Of a stretch of DNA of 64,000 nucleotides, positions 1 through 8,335 are shown one piece after another. The notes under the pieces were generated by a model. The model had not been told where the DNA came from, ran no database searches, and saw nothing but the letters and a program-made list of their open reading frames with translations. The translations under genes and the position numbers were made by a program. The stretch is from contig OZ240676.1 of assembly GCA_965198895.1 (NCBI GenBank), forward strand, positions 682,001-746,000. Reading direction: 5' to 3'. Numbering within the stretch: the first letter of the stretch is position 1; each line of letters begins with the position of its first letter. Source of the stretch: LMUY01 sp965198895. Its GTDB lineage: Bacteria > Pseudomonadota > Alphaproteobacteria > Acetobacterales > Acetobacteraceae.

Positions 1-199
1 CGGAATACAGCGTCGTCACCAGGCTGGCGCCGGCTTTGTAGGCAAACTCCGTGACCCGGCGCACCAGCGGCGCCGCCTGGATCGGCGCGGTAAGAACCAG
101 CTCCTGCCCGGTGGCCAGACCCAAGCCAACACGCACCGCCACTTCGGCCAGGCGGTCGAGCCGGTCCGTCCGAGTGGGAGAAGGGGGCATTGCGTCCAT
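1..199 (-). CDS. Aminopeptidase, M29 family (5' end only)
   Basis: This is the first 66 codons of a leftward gene that runs off the window. The readable product has the N-terminal pattern of M29 metallo-aminopeptidases (AmpS/PepS/AmpT): LDRLAEVAVRVGLGL, then GQELVLTAPIQAAPLVRRV and GASLVTTLYS. M29 enzymes remove N-terminal residues from peptides in the cytoplasm using a two-metal centre; the metal ligands would lie outside the window. The start is placed at the ATG ending at 199; a second in-frame ATG ends at 190. The solute-binding protein gene upstream is on the same strand, about 75 bp away, so co-transcription is possible. The family call is from recognised sequence pattern, not from catalytic residues. 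Confidence 0.75.
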   Translation of the reverse strand, partial: MDAMPPSPTRTDRLDRLAEVAVRVGLGLATGQELVLTAPIQAAPLVRRVTEFAYKAGASLVTTLYS

Positions 200-274
200 G
201 GGGTGATCCTCGTGTCGTGGGGTCAGACCGTAATACGTGGGCGCTACCCCGGCGTCCGTCCAGCCAGGAACAGG

Positions 275-1462
275 CTATGACGGCATCTTGCAGCCGGATG
301 CGTCCGGGAACGCGGTCGCGGCCGGGATGGTCGCCAGCACGTCGTACCAACCGTGCGGCTCGGTCAGTGCCGCGCTGGGCTTCACCTTCACGACATACAA
401 GTCGTGGACGACGGCGTGGTCGCTGGCCCGGAACTCGCCATCATGGGCGAACATGTCGTTGAAGCGGTGCCCGTCCAGCGCGTGCACGACCGCGTCCGCG
501 TCGGTCGACCCGGCGGTGCGCACCGCCTGCAGCCACTGCATCGTCGCCGAGTAATCGGCCGCCTGCGGGGCGGTCGGGCGCAGGCCGCCATGGCTGGCCG
601 CAAAACGATCGGCCCAGGCGCGCGAGCTCGCATCCAGGTTCCAATACCACGGCGTCGCTACCGCGACGCCGGCGTAGCCATCCTTCACGCGGTCGACGTC
701 GGACAGGAACACGACCGCCGTCGTCGTGTGCCCCGCGAGCTTCGCCTTGGTCACGTCCGTCATCTCGATGTCATTGTTGGCGCCGGCATTGAACACCGCG
801 ACCACGTCGGGTTTGACCCCGCGGATGTCCTGCAGGACACTGGTCAGGTCGGTCGTGGCGGGCGGCACGACGAAGGTCTTCACGATCTCGCCGCCATGGG
901 CGGTGATCACGGGGGTCATGGTTGCCAAGGCCCCTTTGCCGAACCCGGCATCGGCCACGATGGCGACCCAGCGCTTGCCGTCGGGCAGCGCCGCCAGGTA
1001 GCCCGCCGTCGCCGTCTCGAGCGCGATCGAGTCGTAGGAGTAGTGGTAGAAGTACTTGCTGCATGCACCGCGGTTCAGGGCCGGGTTGGCGGAATTGGTG
1101 CTGATAGCCAGCTTGCGGCGCTCCGTCGCGACCTTGCTGACCGCGAGGGCGATGGGTGCATTCTGGATGTCCATCAGCAGGTCGGCGCCCGCGTCGTAGG
1201 CTTGGTTGGCCAAGCCGGGTGCCTCGGCGGCCTTGTTGTGATCGTTCAGCGCGTCCACGACGATCGGGCGTCCCAGCACGGTGCCGCCGAAATCGGCCAC
1301 CGCCATCTTGGTGGCGTCCACGCCGCCGCGTCCCGCGCGCGCGTCGTAGATGTCATCATCGAGGTCACCGATGACCGTGATGTGGACGGGCGCCGGATCG
1401 GCCGCATGGGCGATGCCGGTCAGCATGCAGGTGGCAAGCAGGGCGACGGCCAGTTTTGACAT
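275..1462 (-). CDS. Periplasmic ABC transporter solute-binding protein (Peripla_BP_6 type)
   Basis: About 395 residues. It starts with a clear Sec signal peptide (MSKLAVALLATCMLTGIAHA, then ADP), so the mature protein should be periplasmic. The rest matches the branched-chain amino-acid/amide binding-protein fold: an early VHITVIGDLDDD strand, the VDATKMAVADFGG helix where these proteins read GAxLAVEDFGG, and a substrate-cleft region around KYFYHYSYDS. It would capture a small solute and deliver it to an ABC permease, but no permease or ATPase gene is next to it, so it is an orphan binding protein here. The ligand cannot be told from sequence. The ATG at 1462 was chosen over one 33 bp upstream because it begins the signal peptide. 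It is host DNA just outside the probable island edge. Confidence 0.8.
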   Translation of the reverse strand: MSKLAVALLATCMLTGIAHAADPAPVHITVIGDLDDDIYDARAGRGGVDATKMAVADFGGTVLGRPIVVDALNDHNKAAEAPGLANQAYDAGADLLMDIQNAPIALAVSKVATERRKLAISTNSANPALNRGACSKYFYHYSYDSIALETATAGYLAALPDGKRWVAIVADAGFGKGALATMTPVITAHGGEIVKTFVVPPATTDLTSVLQDIRGVKPDVVAVFNAGANNDIEMTDVTKAKLAGHTTTAVVFLSDVDRVKDGYAGVAVATPWYWNLDASSRAWADRFAASHGGLRPTAPQAADYSATMQWLQAVRTAGSTDADAVVHALDGHRFNDMFAHDGEFRASDHAVVHDLYVVKVKPSAALTEPHGWYDVLATIPAATAFPDASGCKMPS

Positions 1463-1607
1463 CTGTTCCACTTTTCGGTGCGGTTGACGGCCCACTCGGA
1501 TGGGCCCGCGGCCCGGCAGCGCTACCCAATCGCCGAGCCGGAAACAAGCCGCCCGGCCCCGGCCCCCTTGCCACCCAAACCTCGTATCTATAAGCCTCGA
1601 CGCTGAC

Positions 1608-1646
1608 GGAGGGGTGGCCGAGCGGCTGAAGGCGGCGGTTTGCTAA
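1608..1646 (+). tRNA. tRNA-Ser(GCU), 5' half only; probable integration site
   Basis: The acceptor 5' strand GGAGGGG, a class-II style D-arm and the anticodon loop TTGCTAA (anticodon GCT at 1642-1644) match a bacterial tRNA-Ser. After 1646 the sequence does not close the 5-bp anticodon stem in register, and no variable arm, T-arm or matching 3' acceptor strand (CCCCTCC) follows in the next 60 bp. The gene therefore looks cut in the anticodon loop, a common crossover point for tyrosine integrases. An alternative pairing (GGCGGT with ACCGTC) would need a 10-base loop. The 3' half was not found elsewhere in the window. The integrase gene begins 127 bp to the right, with its 3' end facing this site, as usual for an island edge. 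Confidence 0.6.
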
Positions 1647-1772
1647 TACACCGTCTCAAATTCGAACACGCATGTTTTACGCAATTATTTCAGTCGGTTA
1701 TCGCCACGTATATAGCGGTTTGAAGAGTGTTGTGCCGGTTTTTGTGCTGGGTTCGTCCGTTGCCGGAGCCGG

Positions 1773-2975
1773 TTACGCGACCGCCTTTAAGCGCCGATTT
1801 CCGCGACGGGAAGGTGCCCCTAAGCTCCCGAAAAGGTCTACCCTTCGGACGTATTTTCTCTGCGCGCCTTCGCCTCTCAGGTAGCTGGTGTAGCGCTCCG
1901 TAGTCGAGAGATTGGCGTGCCCCAGGTGGTCCCGAAGGCGGTAGGCGCACGTATCATCGTCGATGATGGAGGCGATCGCGTATGCGTGCCGGAGGTCGTG
2001 CAAGCGGAAGGTGCGGAGGATTTGCACCGGGCGCCCGGCTGTGTCGGCGGCGCGGTTCTCGCGATCCTGACGCTGACGTCGCCATTGGCCGTATCGCGTC
2101 GAAACCACATCTGCATCTGTATGCAAGCCGGAGAACAAGCGCCCGGCGGTTGGCATGCCGACCAGGAGCGCGGTCGCCCGCCCGAGCAGGATCGTCCGAG
2201 TTTTGGTGCCCCGTTTGTTCCCCTTCACGCCGTATCGCAAGGTGGCGCTTCCACCGCCTGGATGCAGGTCCTCCGCGCGGAGCAGTAGAGCCTCCGATAG
2301 CCGCATGCCGGTCTCCCGAAGCCAAACGACAAGCTTCGCCATCTCCGGCTTCCAGGCCCCGATCTCATCCACGAGCGCTTGCACCTCGTCATCCGTGGGT
2401 GGGTTCAGAGGCTCCTCGCCCGTTCCGAAAAACCCCTTGCGGTCGAATGCCAGGGCCGGGTTCGCCTTCACCATCCCTCGTTGCATCGCGTAAATGTGAA
2501 CTTTAGACCAAGCCGTCAGATCATTACCGATCGTCCGAACCGTCCTGCTTCTATTGATTTCGGCTTCGACGAAGGCCGTCACGACGGTGACGTCGATCGC
2601 GTCGATTGGCGTCTTCTTCAGGAATAAGGAGATCTTCACGACGCTTCCGGCATACCGTTTGGCCGTTTTGGGCGCGAGCGTTCGGGTCTGCACCTGATTT
2701 TCCAAGTGCGCCAGCCAAACGTCGACGGCGTGTTCCCATAGGTAAATCGGAACCCTTTCAACCTTAGCTTCAAGGCGCTCAATTTCGGCCGAGCGGAGAA
2801 TTCGGTCTCGATTTACGCGAGCCTTCCCGACATGAGAAGTTTGAAGCGAGAGCCGTCGCTCCACACCCTCGACATAATATTTGATCCAGTAGAGGTCCCC
2901 TCGTTGAAAGAGGTGGTGGTCGAGCGGCGACTTTGCGGGCTTGCTTGGGGTCTTTGTACTGCGGCTTTCGGGCAT
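1773..2975 (-). CDS. int: Tyrosine-type site-specific integrase
   Basis: A 400-residue phage-type tyrosine recombinase that would move the island by strand exchange at its attachment sites. An N-terminal region including RGDLYWIKYYVEG is followed by a core-binding domain (about 80-180) and a catalytic domain. The catalytic residues are visible: Arg225 in GMRLSEAL, the H-x-x-R box in HDLRH (326-330), His353 in LGHANLS and the probable nucleophile Tyr362 in TTERYTSY. The ATG at 2975 is favoured over one at 3032 because AGGAGA lies 8 bp upstream of it. The gene points at the truncated tRNA-Ser, as expected for an element integrated there. Its 5' end overlaps an excisionase-like HTH frame by 163 bp. 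Confidence 0.92.
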   Translation of the reverse strand: MPESRSTKTPSKPAKSPLDHHLFQRGDLYWIKYYVEGVERRLSLQTSHVGKARVNRDRILRSAEIERLEAKVERVPIYLWEHAVDVWLAHLENQVQTRTLAPKTAKRYAGSVVKISLFLKKTPIDAIDVTVVTAFVEAEINRSRTVRTIGNDLTAWSKVHIYAMQRGMVKANPALAFDRKGFFGTGEEPLNPPTDDEVQALVDEIGAWKPEMAKLVVWLRETGMRLSEALLLRAEDLHPGGGSATLRYGVKGNKRGTKTRTILLGRATALLVGMPTAGRLFSGLHTDADVVSTRYGQWRRQRQDRENRAADTAGRPVQILRTFRLHDLRHAYAIASIIDDDTCAYRLRDHLGHANLSTTERYTSYLRGEGAQRKYVRRVDLFGSLGAPSRRGNRRLKAVA

Positions 2976-3199
2976 GTGCGGTTCTCCTGATCGGTTACGT
3001 GTTGACGAAGTTTCTCCTCCGAGAACGTCCACCCCCGCCCAAATCTAGCCGCGCCCGGTAGCCGCCCCCGCAAGGCGAGGTCCTGCACAGTCCGCGAGGG
3101 AACTCCCAAAATCAGGGCGGCGGTGGCAACGGTGATCCGTTCGGGCTGTGGCATATCGGGCGCTCTCGGTGCCAGACCGTTGTATCCGAAATCCGCCAT
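2813..3199 (-). CDS. Excisionase-like helix-turn-helix protein
   Basis: The first 70 residues hold a MerR/excisionase-type helix-turn-helix: ITVATAALILGVPSRTVQDL, then ALRGRLPGAARFGRGWTF and SEEKLRQHV. Such proteins bind DNA and steer integrases toward excision, or act as repressors. After about residue 72 the frame runs over the start of the integrase in another reading frame and looks non-native (basic and low complexity), so the native gene may have ended earlier or the tail may be incidental. An internal ATG at 3154 is an alternative start. The position directly upstream of int on the same strand fits an xis-int pair. Function is inferred from the fold pattern and position. Confidence 0.55.
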   Translation of the reverse strand: MADFGYNGLAPRAPDMPQPERITVATAALILGVPSRTVQDLALRGRLPGAARFGRGWTFSEEKLRQHVTDQENRTCPKAAVQRPQASPQSRRSTTTSFNEGTSTGSNIMSRVWSDGSRFKLLMSGRLA

Positions 3200-4138
3200 T
3201 CGTCAACGTTTTAGTGGTAGACTACCTATCGTTAACGTTCTCTGTTTTATAGAAAGCGTCTCGTTGAAAGTTAACTATCCACACTAATGCTGCGGTTTGA
3301 TGTCGGCCATCCGGATAGCAACCGTCCATGACCGGCACATTTTAATAATGTCACCGCCCCGCCCGCCAACCCAACGCTGTTTATACGGTAGCCCCTGGGT
3401 CGATTACACACCCAGAAGCGAACGTTAACCTTCTGTTGGCGGGCTAATTCACGAGCAGCGGAGATTGACTTACGGGTCCCCGCCGGGACAAAGGCGATTT
3501 GGCTCGAACTTTATTCTGAGGCGGCAAAATCGCAGGCCTTCCTCAAACGTCGCCAAGCCATGTTCCTGTCTTGTTCTAGCCTCTGAGCACGGCTACGATC
3601 GGGCGTGGCGCACAACCATCCCCCGAAGTCTTCGCTCCGAGGTAATGGCGACCCGCCTAGAACCCTCGGCACAGGCTAGCTCCTGGAGGTCGAGTGCGGT
3701 GGCTCACGGTGTCCGACCGGCCGCTCGCACAGGATCGACAGGCTATCAGCGATTTATGAGGGCGGCACTGCGGGGAGTGCGGGGCAACGCCTCCGATGCG
3801 TCGTCTGCGGCGCCGGGGCGACTACGGCCGTGCTTGTGGCGATCACCGAAAACAGGCGGTTTCCCTTGATCGGGCCGGAAGTCCGCTACTGATTGGGCAT
3901 CATCGAACCTACGAATTCCGCGCGAACGTTGACGAATACACGGCAAGTAATGTTGACACGAATGGAAACCGTGATCTGGAAGACACGGTTTTGGCTGCGG
4001 GAGCAAAAATCGAGGGAAATAACCCTTCTGGAGGTATCAAAAGCCTATCGAGGGAAGATGGGCGGATGATACCTTGGCTACTCGCGATCGTGCAGGTGCC
4101 CGCCCCGGGAGCGCCGCCGTCGCTGGAGGAAGACCGCC
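3200..4138 (+). other. Gene-poor stretch between the integrase operon and the methyltransferase
   Basis: About 940 bp in which no open frame shows a recognisable product or convincing protein character. The first 240 bp are AT-rich compared with the flanks and contain several GTTAAC/AACGTT words, a reasonable place for integrase and excisionase control sites. No clear tRNA, terminator or repeat array was seen. Confidence 0.5.
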
Positions 4139-5257
4139 ATGGACGAGAGCATTCAAACGGGGGAAGCGGTTGCGCTTCCCGAAGCCCCAATTTCTGCTTC
4201 GGACTACGGCGACGCATACTTGTATAAAGGCGACTGCATGGTCTCCATGCGAACGATGATCGCCGATGGCTTCGCCGGGAAGTTCGCGGCCGTAATTTGC
4301 GATCCGCCCTACGGTATCGGGTTCTCCGGTAAAAAATGGGACTCGCCCGATACGGTGGCTTTCAGGCCCGAGGTTTGGGGCTTGGCGATGGAACTCCTCG
4401 CGCCTGGCGGCCATCTTGTGGCATTCGGAGCGCCGCGCACCTACCACCGCCTCGCATGCGCGGTTGAGGAGGCTGGTTTCGAAATTCGCGACCAACTCTT
4501 GTGGCTGCACAGTCAGGGCAAGCCGGTCTGCCAAGATGTCGGTCAGTTTATAGATCTCGCGCTAGGGTGCGTGAGAGAACCAAAGGTAATCCCTTACACA
4601 AAATCCCGTATCGGCAACCCGAAGAACCGAGCCGTAGAACGGCCCTACATCACTCGCGCTCGCGAACTCGGACACCACATCAAAGCGGGAGATGTTCCCG
4701 TGTCGCCAGAGGCCAATCACTGGAACGGATGGGGGGACAACTTGAAACCCGGGCACGAATCTATCGTCCTCGCCCGCAAACCTCTTGCGTCCCCGACTCT
4801 TGCCCGGAACGCCTTGGCCTACGGTTGCGGCCCTATCAACGTCGCCGCGTGCCCAGGCCCCAACGGCACCACGACCTGCAACGTGCTCCGGGATGATTCC
4901 GCCGAGGTTGAGGATGCGTTTCCAGACGTCGGCAAGGACAAATCGGCCGCAAACTACTTCAGCGCCTTTGGATGGACACCTGAAGAGGCAGACGTCCGGC
5001 AGTGGCACTACTGTGGGAAAGACAAGGGTAACGACTACACCCACTGCACCGTCAAGCCGCTGTCGTTGATGCGATGGCTGGTGCGGCTGCTGTGCCCGCC
5101 CGGCGGTGTCGTCCTCGATCCATTCAGCGGATCCGGCACGACGCTGGAAGCGGCACTCCTGGAAGGCCGCTACTCGGTCGGATGCGAAATGAACGAAGAG
5201 TCCTGGGCGGACACCGACAAGCGAATCGCACGCGTTCAGGCCAAGCTCGCCGCCTGA
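4139..5257 (+). CDS. DNA methyltransferase (N6-adenine or N4-cytosine), phage-like, beta-class order
   Basis: A 372-residue SAM-dependent DNA methylase. The catalytic motif DPPY is near the N-terminus (D55) and the SAM-binding motif DPFSGSGTT near the C-terminus (from D327), the order of beta-class amino-methyltransferases. The middle (about 120-310) would be the target-recognition region. The start is supported by GGAGG 9 bp upstream of the ATG. There is no restriction nuclease beside it, so it is an orphan: it may protect the island DNA, or the host from an enzyme encoded elsewhere. A hairpin terminator follows 25 bp after the stop. The target site cannot be predicted from sequence, and DPPY does not by itself separate adenine from cytosine methylation. 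Confidence 0.88.
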   Translation: MDESIQTGEAVALPEAPISASDYGDAYLYKGDCMVSMRTMIADGFAGKFAAVICDPPYGIGFSGKKWDSPDTVAFRPEVWGLAMELLAPGGHLVAFGAPRTYHRLACAVEEAGFEIRDQLLWLHSQGKPVCQDVGQFIDLALGCVREPKVIPYTKSRIGNPKNRAVERPYITRARELGHHIKAGDVPVSPEANHWNGWGDNLKPGHESIVLARKPLASPTLARNALAYGCGPINVAACPGPNGTTTCNVLRDDSAEVEDAFPDVGKDKSAANYFSAFGWTPEEADVRQWHYCGKDKGNDYTHCTVKPLSLMRWLVRLLCPPGGVVLDPFSGSGTTLEAALLEGRYSVGCEMNEESWADTDKRIARVQAKLAA

Positions 5258-5281
5258 CCCCATCGCCACCGCCGATCGTCG

Positions 5282-5320
5282 AAAACGCCCGCCACCGGCG
5301 CCACCCGGAGCGGGCGTTTT
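5282..5320 (+). terminator. Hairpin terminator after the methyltransferase gene
   Basis: An inverted repeat AAAACGCCCGC / GCGGGCGTTTT (5282-5292 and 5310-5320) with a 17-base loop. It has A and T runs at both ends, so it could act in both directions. It lies 25 bp after the methyltransferase stop. Confidence 0.75.
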
Positions 5321-5357
5321 CATGCTCGGATGATCACGTCGACTTCCATGTCTCCCA

Positions 5358-5365
5358 ATCCTTCC
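5358..5365. repeat. Left 8-bp target duplication of the IS66 element
   Basis: ATCCTTCC, identical to 8340-8347 on the other side. Eight base pairs is the known target duplication length for the IS66 family. Confidence 0.93.
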
Positions 5366-5444
5366 GTAAGCGGTGCGGAGCTGACCTCCTGGCGTGCTCG
5401 ATGCCCTGACCTCAATTTCGTGACGTTACGATTGGGAGTTTGGG

Positions 5445-5756
5445 ATGTCGCGCAAGCCACTTGGTGAGAGAGCGATGACCGACGCCGAGCGCCAGGCCCG
5501 CTATCGTGCCGCTCGCGCCGGCGGTCAGCCGATTATCCGGTTCCGGCGCCCCGCGGACCATCGCGGTCGCGCCAAGCGGTGGTGCGCCACTGTGGATGAG
5601 CTGGTCCAGTTACAGGCCGAGTATCAAGCTTGGCTCGACGCGTTGCCGGAGGCGCTGCAGGAGACCGCAACGGCCGAGGCGTTGCGGGCGATCTGCGATC
5701 TGGACCTCCAGGAGCTTCACACCGTTGAGCCGCCAAAAGGTTTCGGACGCGACTGA
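5445..5756 (+). CDS. Conserved passenger protein of the IS66 element
   Basis: A 103-residue basic, helix-rich protein: TDAERQARYRAARAGGQP near the start, then RFRRPADHRGRAKRW, an acidic/amphipathic region around LVQLQAEYQAWLDALPEALQ, and the end PPKGFGRD. I recall similar small proteins beside IS66-type transposase genes in alphaproteobacteria, but know no function. It lies inside the element's inverted repeats and faces tnpC, with 18 bp between the two stop codons, so it travels with the element. The basic N-terminal half could bind nucleic acid; that is inference only. Confidence 0.65.
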   Translation: MSRKPLGERAMTDAERQARYRAARAGGQPIIRFRRPADHRGRAKRWCATVDELVQLQAEYQAWLDALPEALQETATAEALRAICDLDLQELHTVEPPKGFGRD

Positions 5757-5774
5757 GACAGATGGACGATCGCG

Positions 5775-7367
5775 TTATGCCGCCAATGCTGCCGTATGAA
5801 GGTCGAGCGTTGGCCTGCTCGGTTGCCAGGTCCACGGCAGCAGCGTTTGCATCTCGTGCGCCTTGGTCCGGCCGGAGACGACCCGCTCGAGCACGTCGGT
5901 CAGCCAAGCCAGCGGGTCGACACCGTTCAGCTTGGCCGTCTGGATCAGCGTCATCGCCAGCGCCCAGTGCTTCGCCCCGCCATCCGACCCGGCAAATAGC
6001 GCATTTTTTCTTGTCAGAGTGTTCGGACGGATCGCGCGCTCGACCACGTTGGTGTCCATCTCGACCCGGCCGTCATCAAGGAACACCACCAGCCCCGGCC
6101 AGTGCCGGATCGCGTAGCGCATTGCTTTAGCCAGATCGGACGGGCCGGGCACTCGCTTGACCTGATCGTGCAGCCAGCCGTGCAGCGCCTCCACGATCGG
6201 ACGGCTTCGTTCCTGGCGAACGGCCCGGCGATGCTCGGCCGGGTGGCCGCGGATCTCGGCCTCGATCGCATATAGCGTGCGAACCCGCACCAGCACCTCG
6301 GCCGCCAGCGGCGACTTGTTGGAGACATATTCGTCGTAGAAATACCGCCGCATGTGCGACCAGCAGAACGCCAGCGTTACCGAAGCGTCGGCGCGCGCGT
6401 CGGCCAGCGCCTTGAAGCCGTTGTAGCCATCGACCTGCAGCACGCCCCGGAACCCGGCCAGGTGCCCAGCCGGGCGCTCGTTCTTGCGGTCATCCGAGTA
6501 GACGTAGGCCGCCATTGGATGGCCGGGACCGCGCCAAGGCCGGTCATCGACCGCGTAGCACCACAGCCGTCCGGTCTTGGTCCGCCCCCGACCGGGGTCG
6601 AGCACCGGCAACGTCGTGTCGTCGGCGAACACCTTTGGCGCCGCCAGCACCGTGCCGAGCAACAGCTCATAGAGCGGCGTCAGCCACCAGCACGCGCGTC
6701 CGACCCAGTTCGCCAGCGTCGAGCGGTCCAGCTTGATGCCCTGTCGTTCCAGCATCTGCACCTGGCGATACAGCGGCAGTGAGTCCGCGAACTTGCTGAC
6801 CACCACGTGGGCGATCAGCGCCTCTGTCGGCATGCCGCCGTCAACGGGCCGGTCGGGCGCGGGGGCAACGACGACGGCACTCTCGCAGCCATGGCAGGCG
6901 TAGCGCGGCCGCCGGGTCACTCGCACGCGTAGTTGGGACGGCACCATGTCGAGTTGCTCGGTCGTTAGCGCGCCGATGGGGTGCAGGGCGTGGCCGCAGC
7001 ACGGGCAGACCCGGTCCTCGACGTCGATCACCACCTCGTAGCGCGGCAAATGTGCCGGCAGGGCGCCGTGGTTGCGGGCCGGCGCCTCGGTGCGCGGCTT
7101 GCGCGTCAGGCCTGCAGCAGCGGCTGCGGCGTCCTGGCCGGCCTGATTGGCGGCGATGGTCTGCTCCAGCTCCTCCAAAGCGAGCTGCAGCTGGTCGGGC
7201 GTCAGTTGCTCCGATCGGCGGCCGAACTGATGGCGGGTGAGGCGCTGGATCAGCAGCCGCAGCTTGTCGTTCTCGGCGGCGAGCTCGCCCTGCTGGAGCA
7301 CCACCGCCCGCAGCATCAGCTGCAGCGTGGCGGCGTCGTCAGGCAGGGCGGAGAGATCGATCTGCAC
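5775..7367 (-). CDS. tnpC: IS66 family transposase TnpC
   Basis: A 530-residue DDE transposase of the IS66 type. An N-terminal coiled-coil/leucine-zipper region (LQLMLRAVVLQQGELAAEND) is followed by the family motif RHQFGRRSEQL, a four-cysteine zinc finger containing VCPCCGHAL, and the catalytic core with VFADDTTLPVLDPG, GVLQVDGYNGF (the second Asp region) and a C-terminal VVERAIRPNTLTRKNALFAG segment, where IS66 transposases carry the catalytic Glu. The length matches the family. Translation probably begins at a GTG. The gene is the last of the tnpA-tnpB-tnpC set and looks intact. Confidence 0.95.
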   Translation of the reverse strand: MQIDLSALPDDAATLQLMLRAVVLQQGELAAENDKLRLLIQRLTRHQFGRRSEQLTPDQLQLALEELEQTIAANQAGQDAAAAAAGLTRKPRTEAPARNHGALPAHLPRYEVVIDVEDRVCPCCGHALHPIGALTTEQLDMVPSQLRVRVTRRPRYACHGCESAVVVAPAPDRPVDGGMPTEALIAHVVVSKFADSLPLYRQVQMLERQGIKLDRSTLANWVGRACWWLTPLYELLLGTVLAAPKVFADDTTLPVLDPGRGRTKTGRLWCYAVDDRPWRGPGHPMAAYVYSDDRKNERPAGHLAGFRGVLQVDGYNGFKALADARADASVTLAFCWSHMRRYFYDEYVSNKSPLAAEVLVRVRTLYAIEAEIRGHPAEHRRAVRQERSRPIVEALHGWLHDQVKRVPGPSDLAKAMRYAIRHWPGLVVFLDDGRVEMDTNVVERAIRPNTLTRKNALFAGSDGGAKHWALAMTLIQTAKLNGVDPLAWLTDVLERVVSGRTKAHEMQTLLPWTWQPSRPTLDLHTAALAA

Positions 7368-7441
7368 ACGGTGATGATGACCGACGCCGCCGCGTCGCGG
7401 CCAGCATTTTCAGCCAGCATTTCAGGCGGATCGGCGACTTT

Positions 7442-7792
7442 TTAGCCCGCCAGTTCCGGCCGCCGCACCGGCACCGGCGCGCGCCACTCGCAACCGTCGA
7501 GCAGGGCGGCCAACTGGGGCGCCGACAGCGCGATCCGACCGCTCGACGTCGCAGACGGCCAGACGAACTGGCCCTGCTCCAACCGTTTTGTCAGCATGCA
7601 CAAACCGACCCCGTCATGCCAGATCAGCTTGATGAGCCCAGCGCGGCGACCCCGAAAGGCGAAAACGGCGCCGTCAAAAGGATCAGCAGAAAGCCCCTGC
7701 TGCACCAACATCGCCAAACCCGTCATGCCCTTGCGCATATCGGTAATCCCGCACGCCAAATAGACCCGAAGCCCGGACGTCAACGCGATCAT
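7442..7792 (-). CDS. tnpB: IS66 family accessory protein TnpB
   Basis: A 116-residue protein of the IS66 Orf2 family. It has the typical start GLRVYLACGITDMRKGMTGLA (shown here in part), the middle GAVFAFRGRRAGLIKLIWHD and the C-terminal FVWPS. It is needed for transposition together with TnpA and TnpC in this family, by an unknown mechanism. The start codon overlaps the tnpA stop by 4 bp (ATGA), indicating translational coupling. It appears intact. Confidence 0.94.
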   Translation of the reverse strand: MIALTSGLRVYLACGITDMRKGMTGLAMLVQQGLSADPFDGAVFAFRGRRAGLIKLIWHDGVGLCMLTKRLEQGQFVWPSATSSGRIALSAPQLAALLDGCEWRAPVPVRRPELAG

Positions 7793-8286
7793 CGACCCTC
7801 GAGTGCCCCCAGCACCCGGCGCAGCGCACGGCCGTCGACATGAGCGTCGACGCGCAACGACACCCCGGAGGGCAGCACGATCTCGATCAAGCCATCAGCA
7901 TGGGCCGCCGACGGAGGAGCAACCGGGGTCGGCGGTTCAGGCGACATCGGGGACGGCAACGACGGCGATGCCGCTGTCGCCAGTTCAACCGCAGCAAACT
8001 GCATCGGCGCGCGGGTGATCACGGAGCCCGCCAGGCTCACCAATTGCTGCCGCCAAGTGTAAAGCTGGCCGGAGCTGATCCGGTATTTGCGGGCGACCTC
8101 GGTTGCGGTCAAATCCGGCCCCAGGCTTTCGGCGACGATCTGGCGCTTTTGGTCGGCCGTCCACGACCGCCTCGGTTCAGCCCGGGTCAGAACCTCGACG
8201 CGAGCCTTACGAGTGCTCCTGTGATCACTCGTACGAGCGCTCTCAGCTTCCGCGACCAGGTCCGGCGACATCACATCCATCCGCAA
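7789..8286 (-). CDS. tnpA: IS66 family helix-turn-helix protein TnpA
   Basis: A 165-residue protein with the IS66 Orf1/IS3-OrfA helix-turn-helix: RRSWTADQKRQIVAESLGP, then LTATEVARKYRISSGQLYTW, which would recognise the element ends. The C-terminal half is proline- and alanine-rich and ends with the family pattern around IEIVLPSGVSLRVDAHVDG. It is the promoter-proximal gene of the transposition operon and starts 54 bp inside the right inverted repeat. Confidence 0.92.
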   Translation of the reverse strand: MRMDVMSPDLVAEAESARTSDHRSTRKARVEVLTRAEPRRSWTADQKRQIVAESLGPDLTATEVARKYRISSGQLYTWRQQLVSLAGSVITRAPMQFAAVELATAASPSLPSPMSPEPPTPVAPPSAAHADGLIEIVLPSGVSLRVDAHVDGRALRRVLGALEGR

Positions 8287-8335
8287 ACCCGATCATACTC
8301 GGGTCACGAGCCGCCAGATGTCGCCGACGCACCGC

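Noticed and set aside
353..1459. Long rightward open frame opposite the solute-binding protein gene
   Set aside because: It is the antisense shadow of a gene with a clear signal peptide and family pattern; its own product is low-complexity and Arg/Gly-rich.
4562..5323. Long leftward frame opposite the DNA methyltransferase
   Set aside because: The methyltransferase strand carries DPPY and DPFSGSGTT with a ribosome site; the opposite frame has no recognisable pattern.
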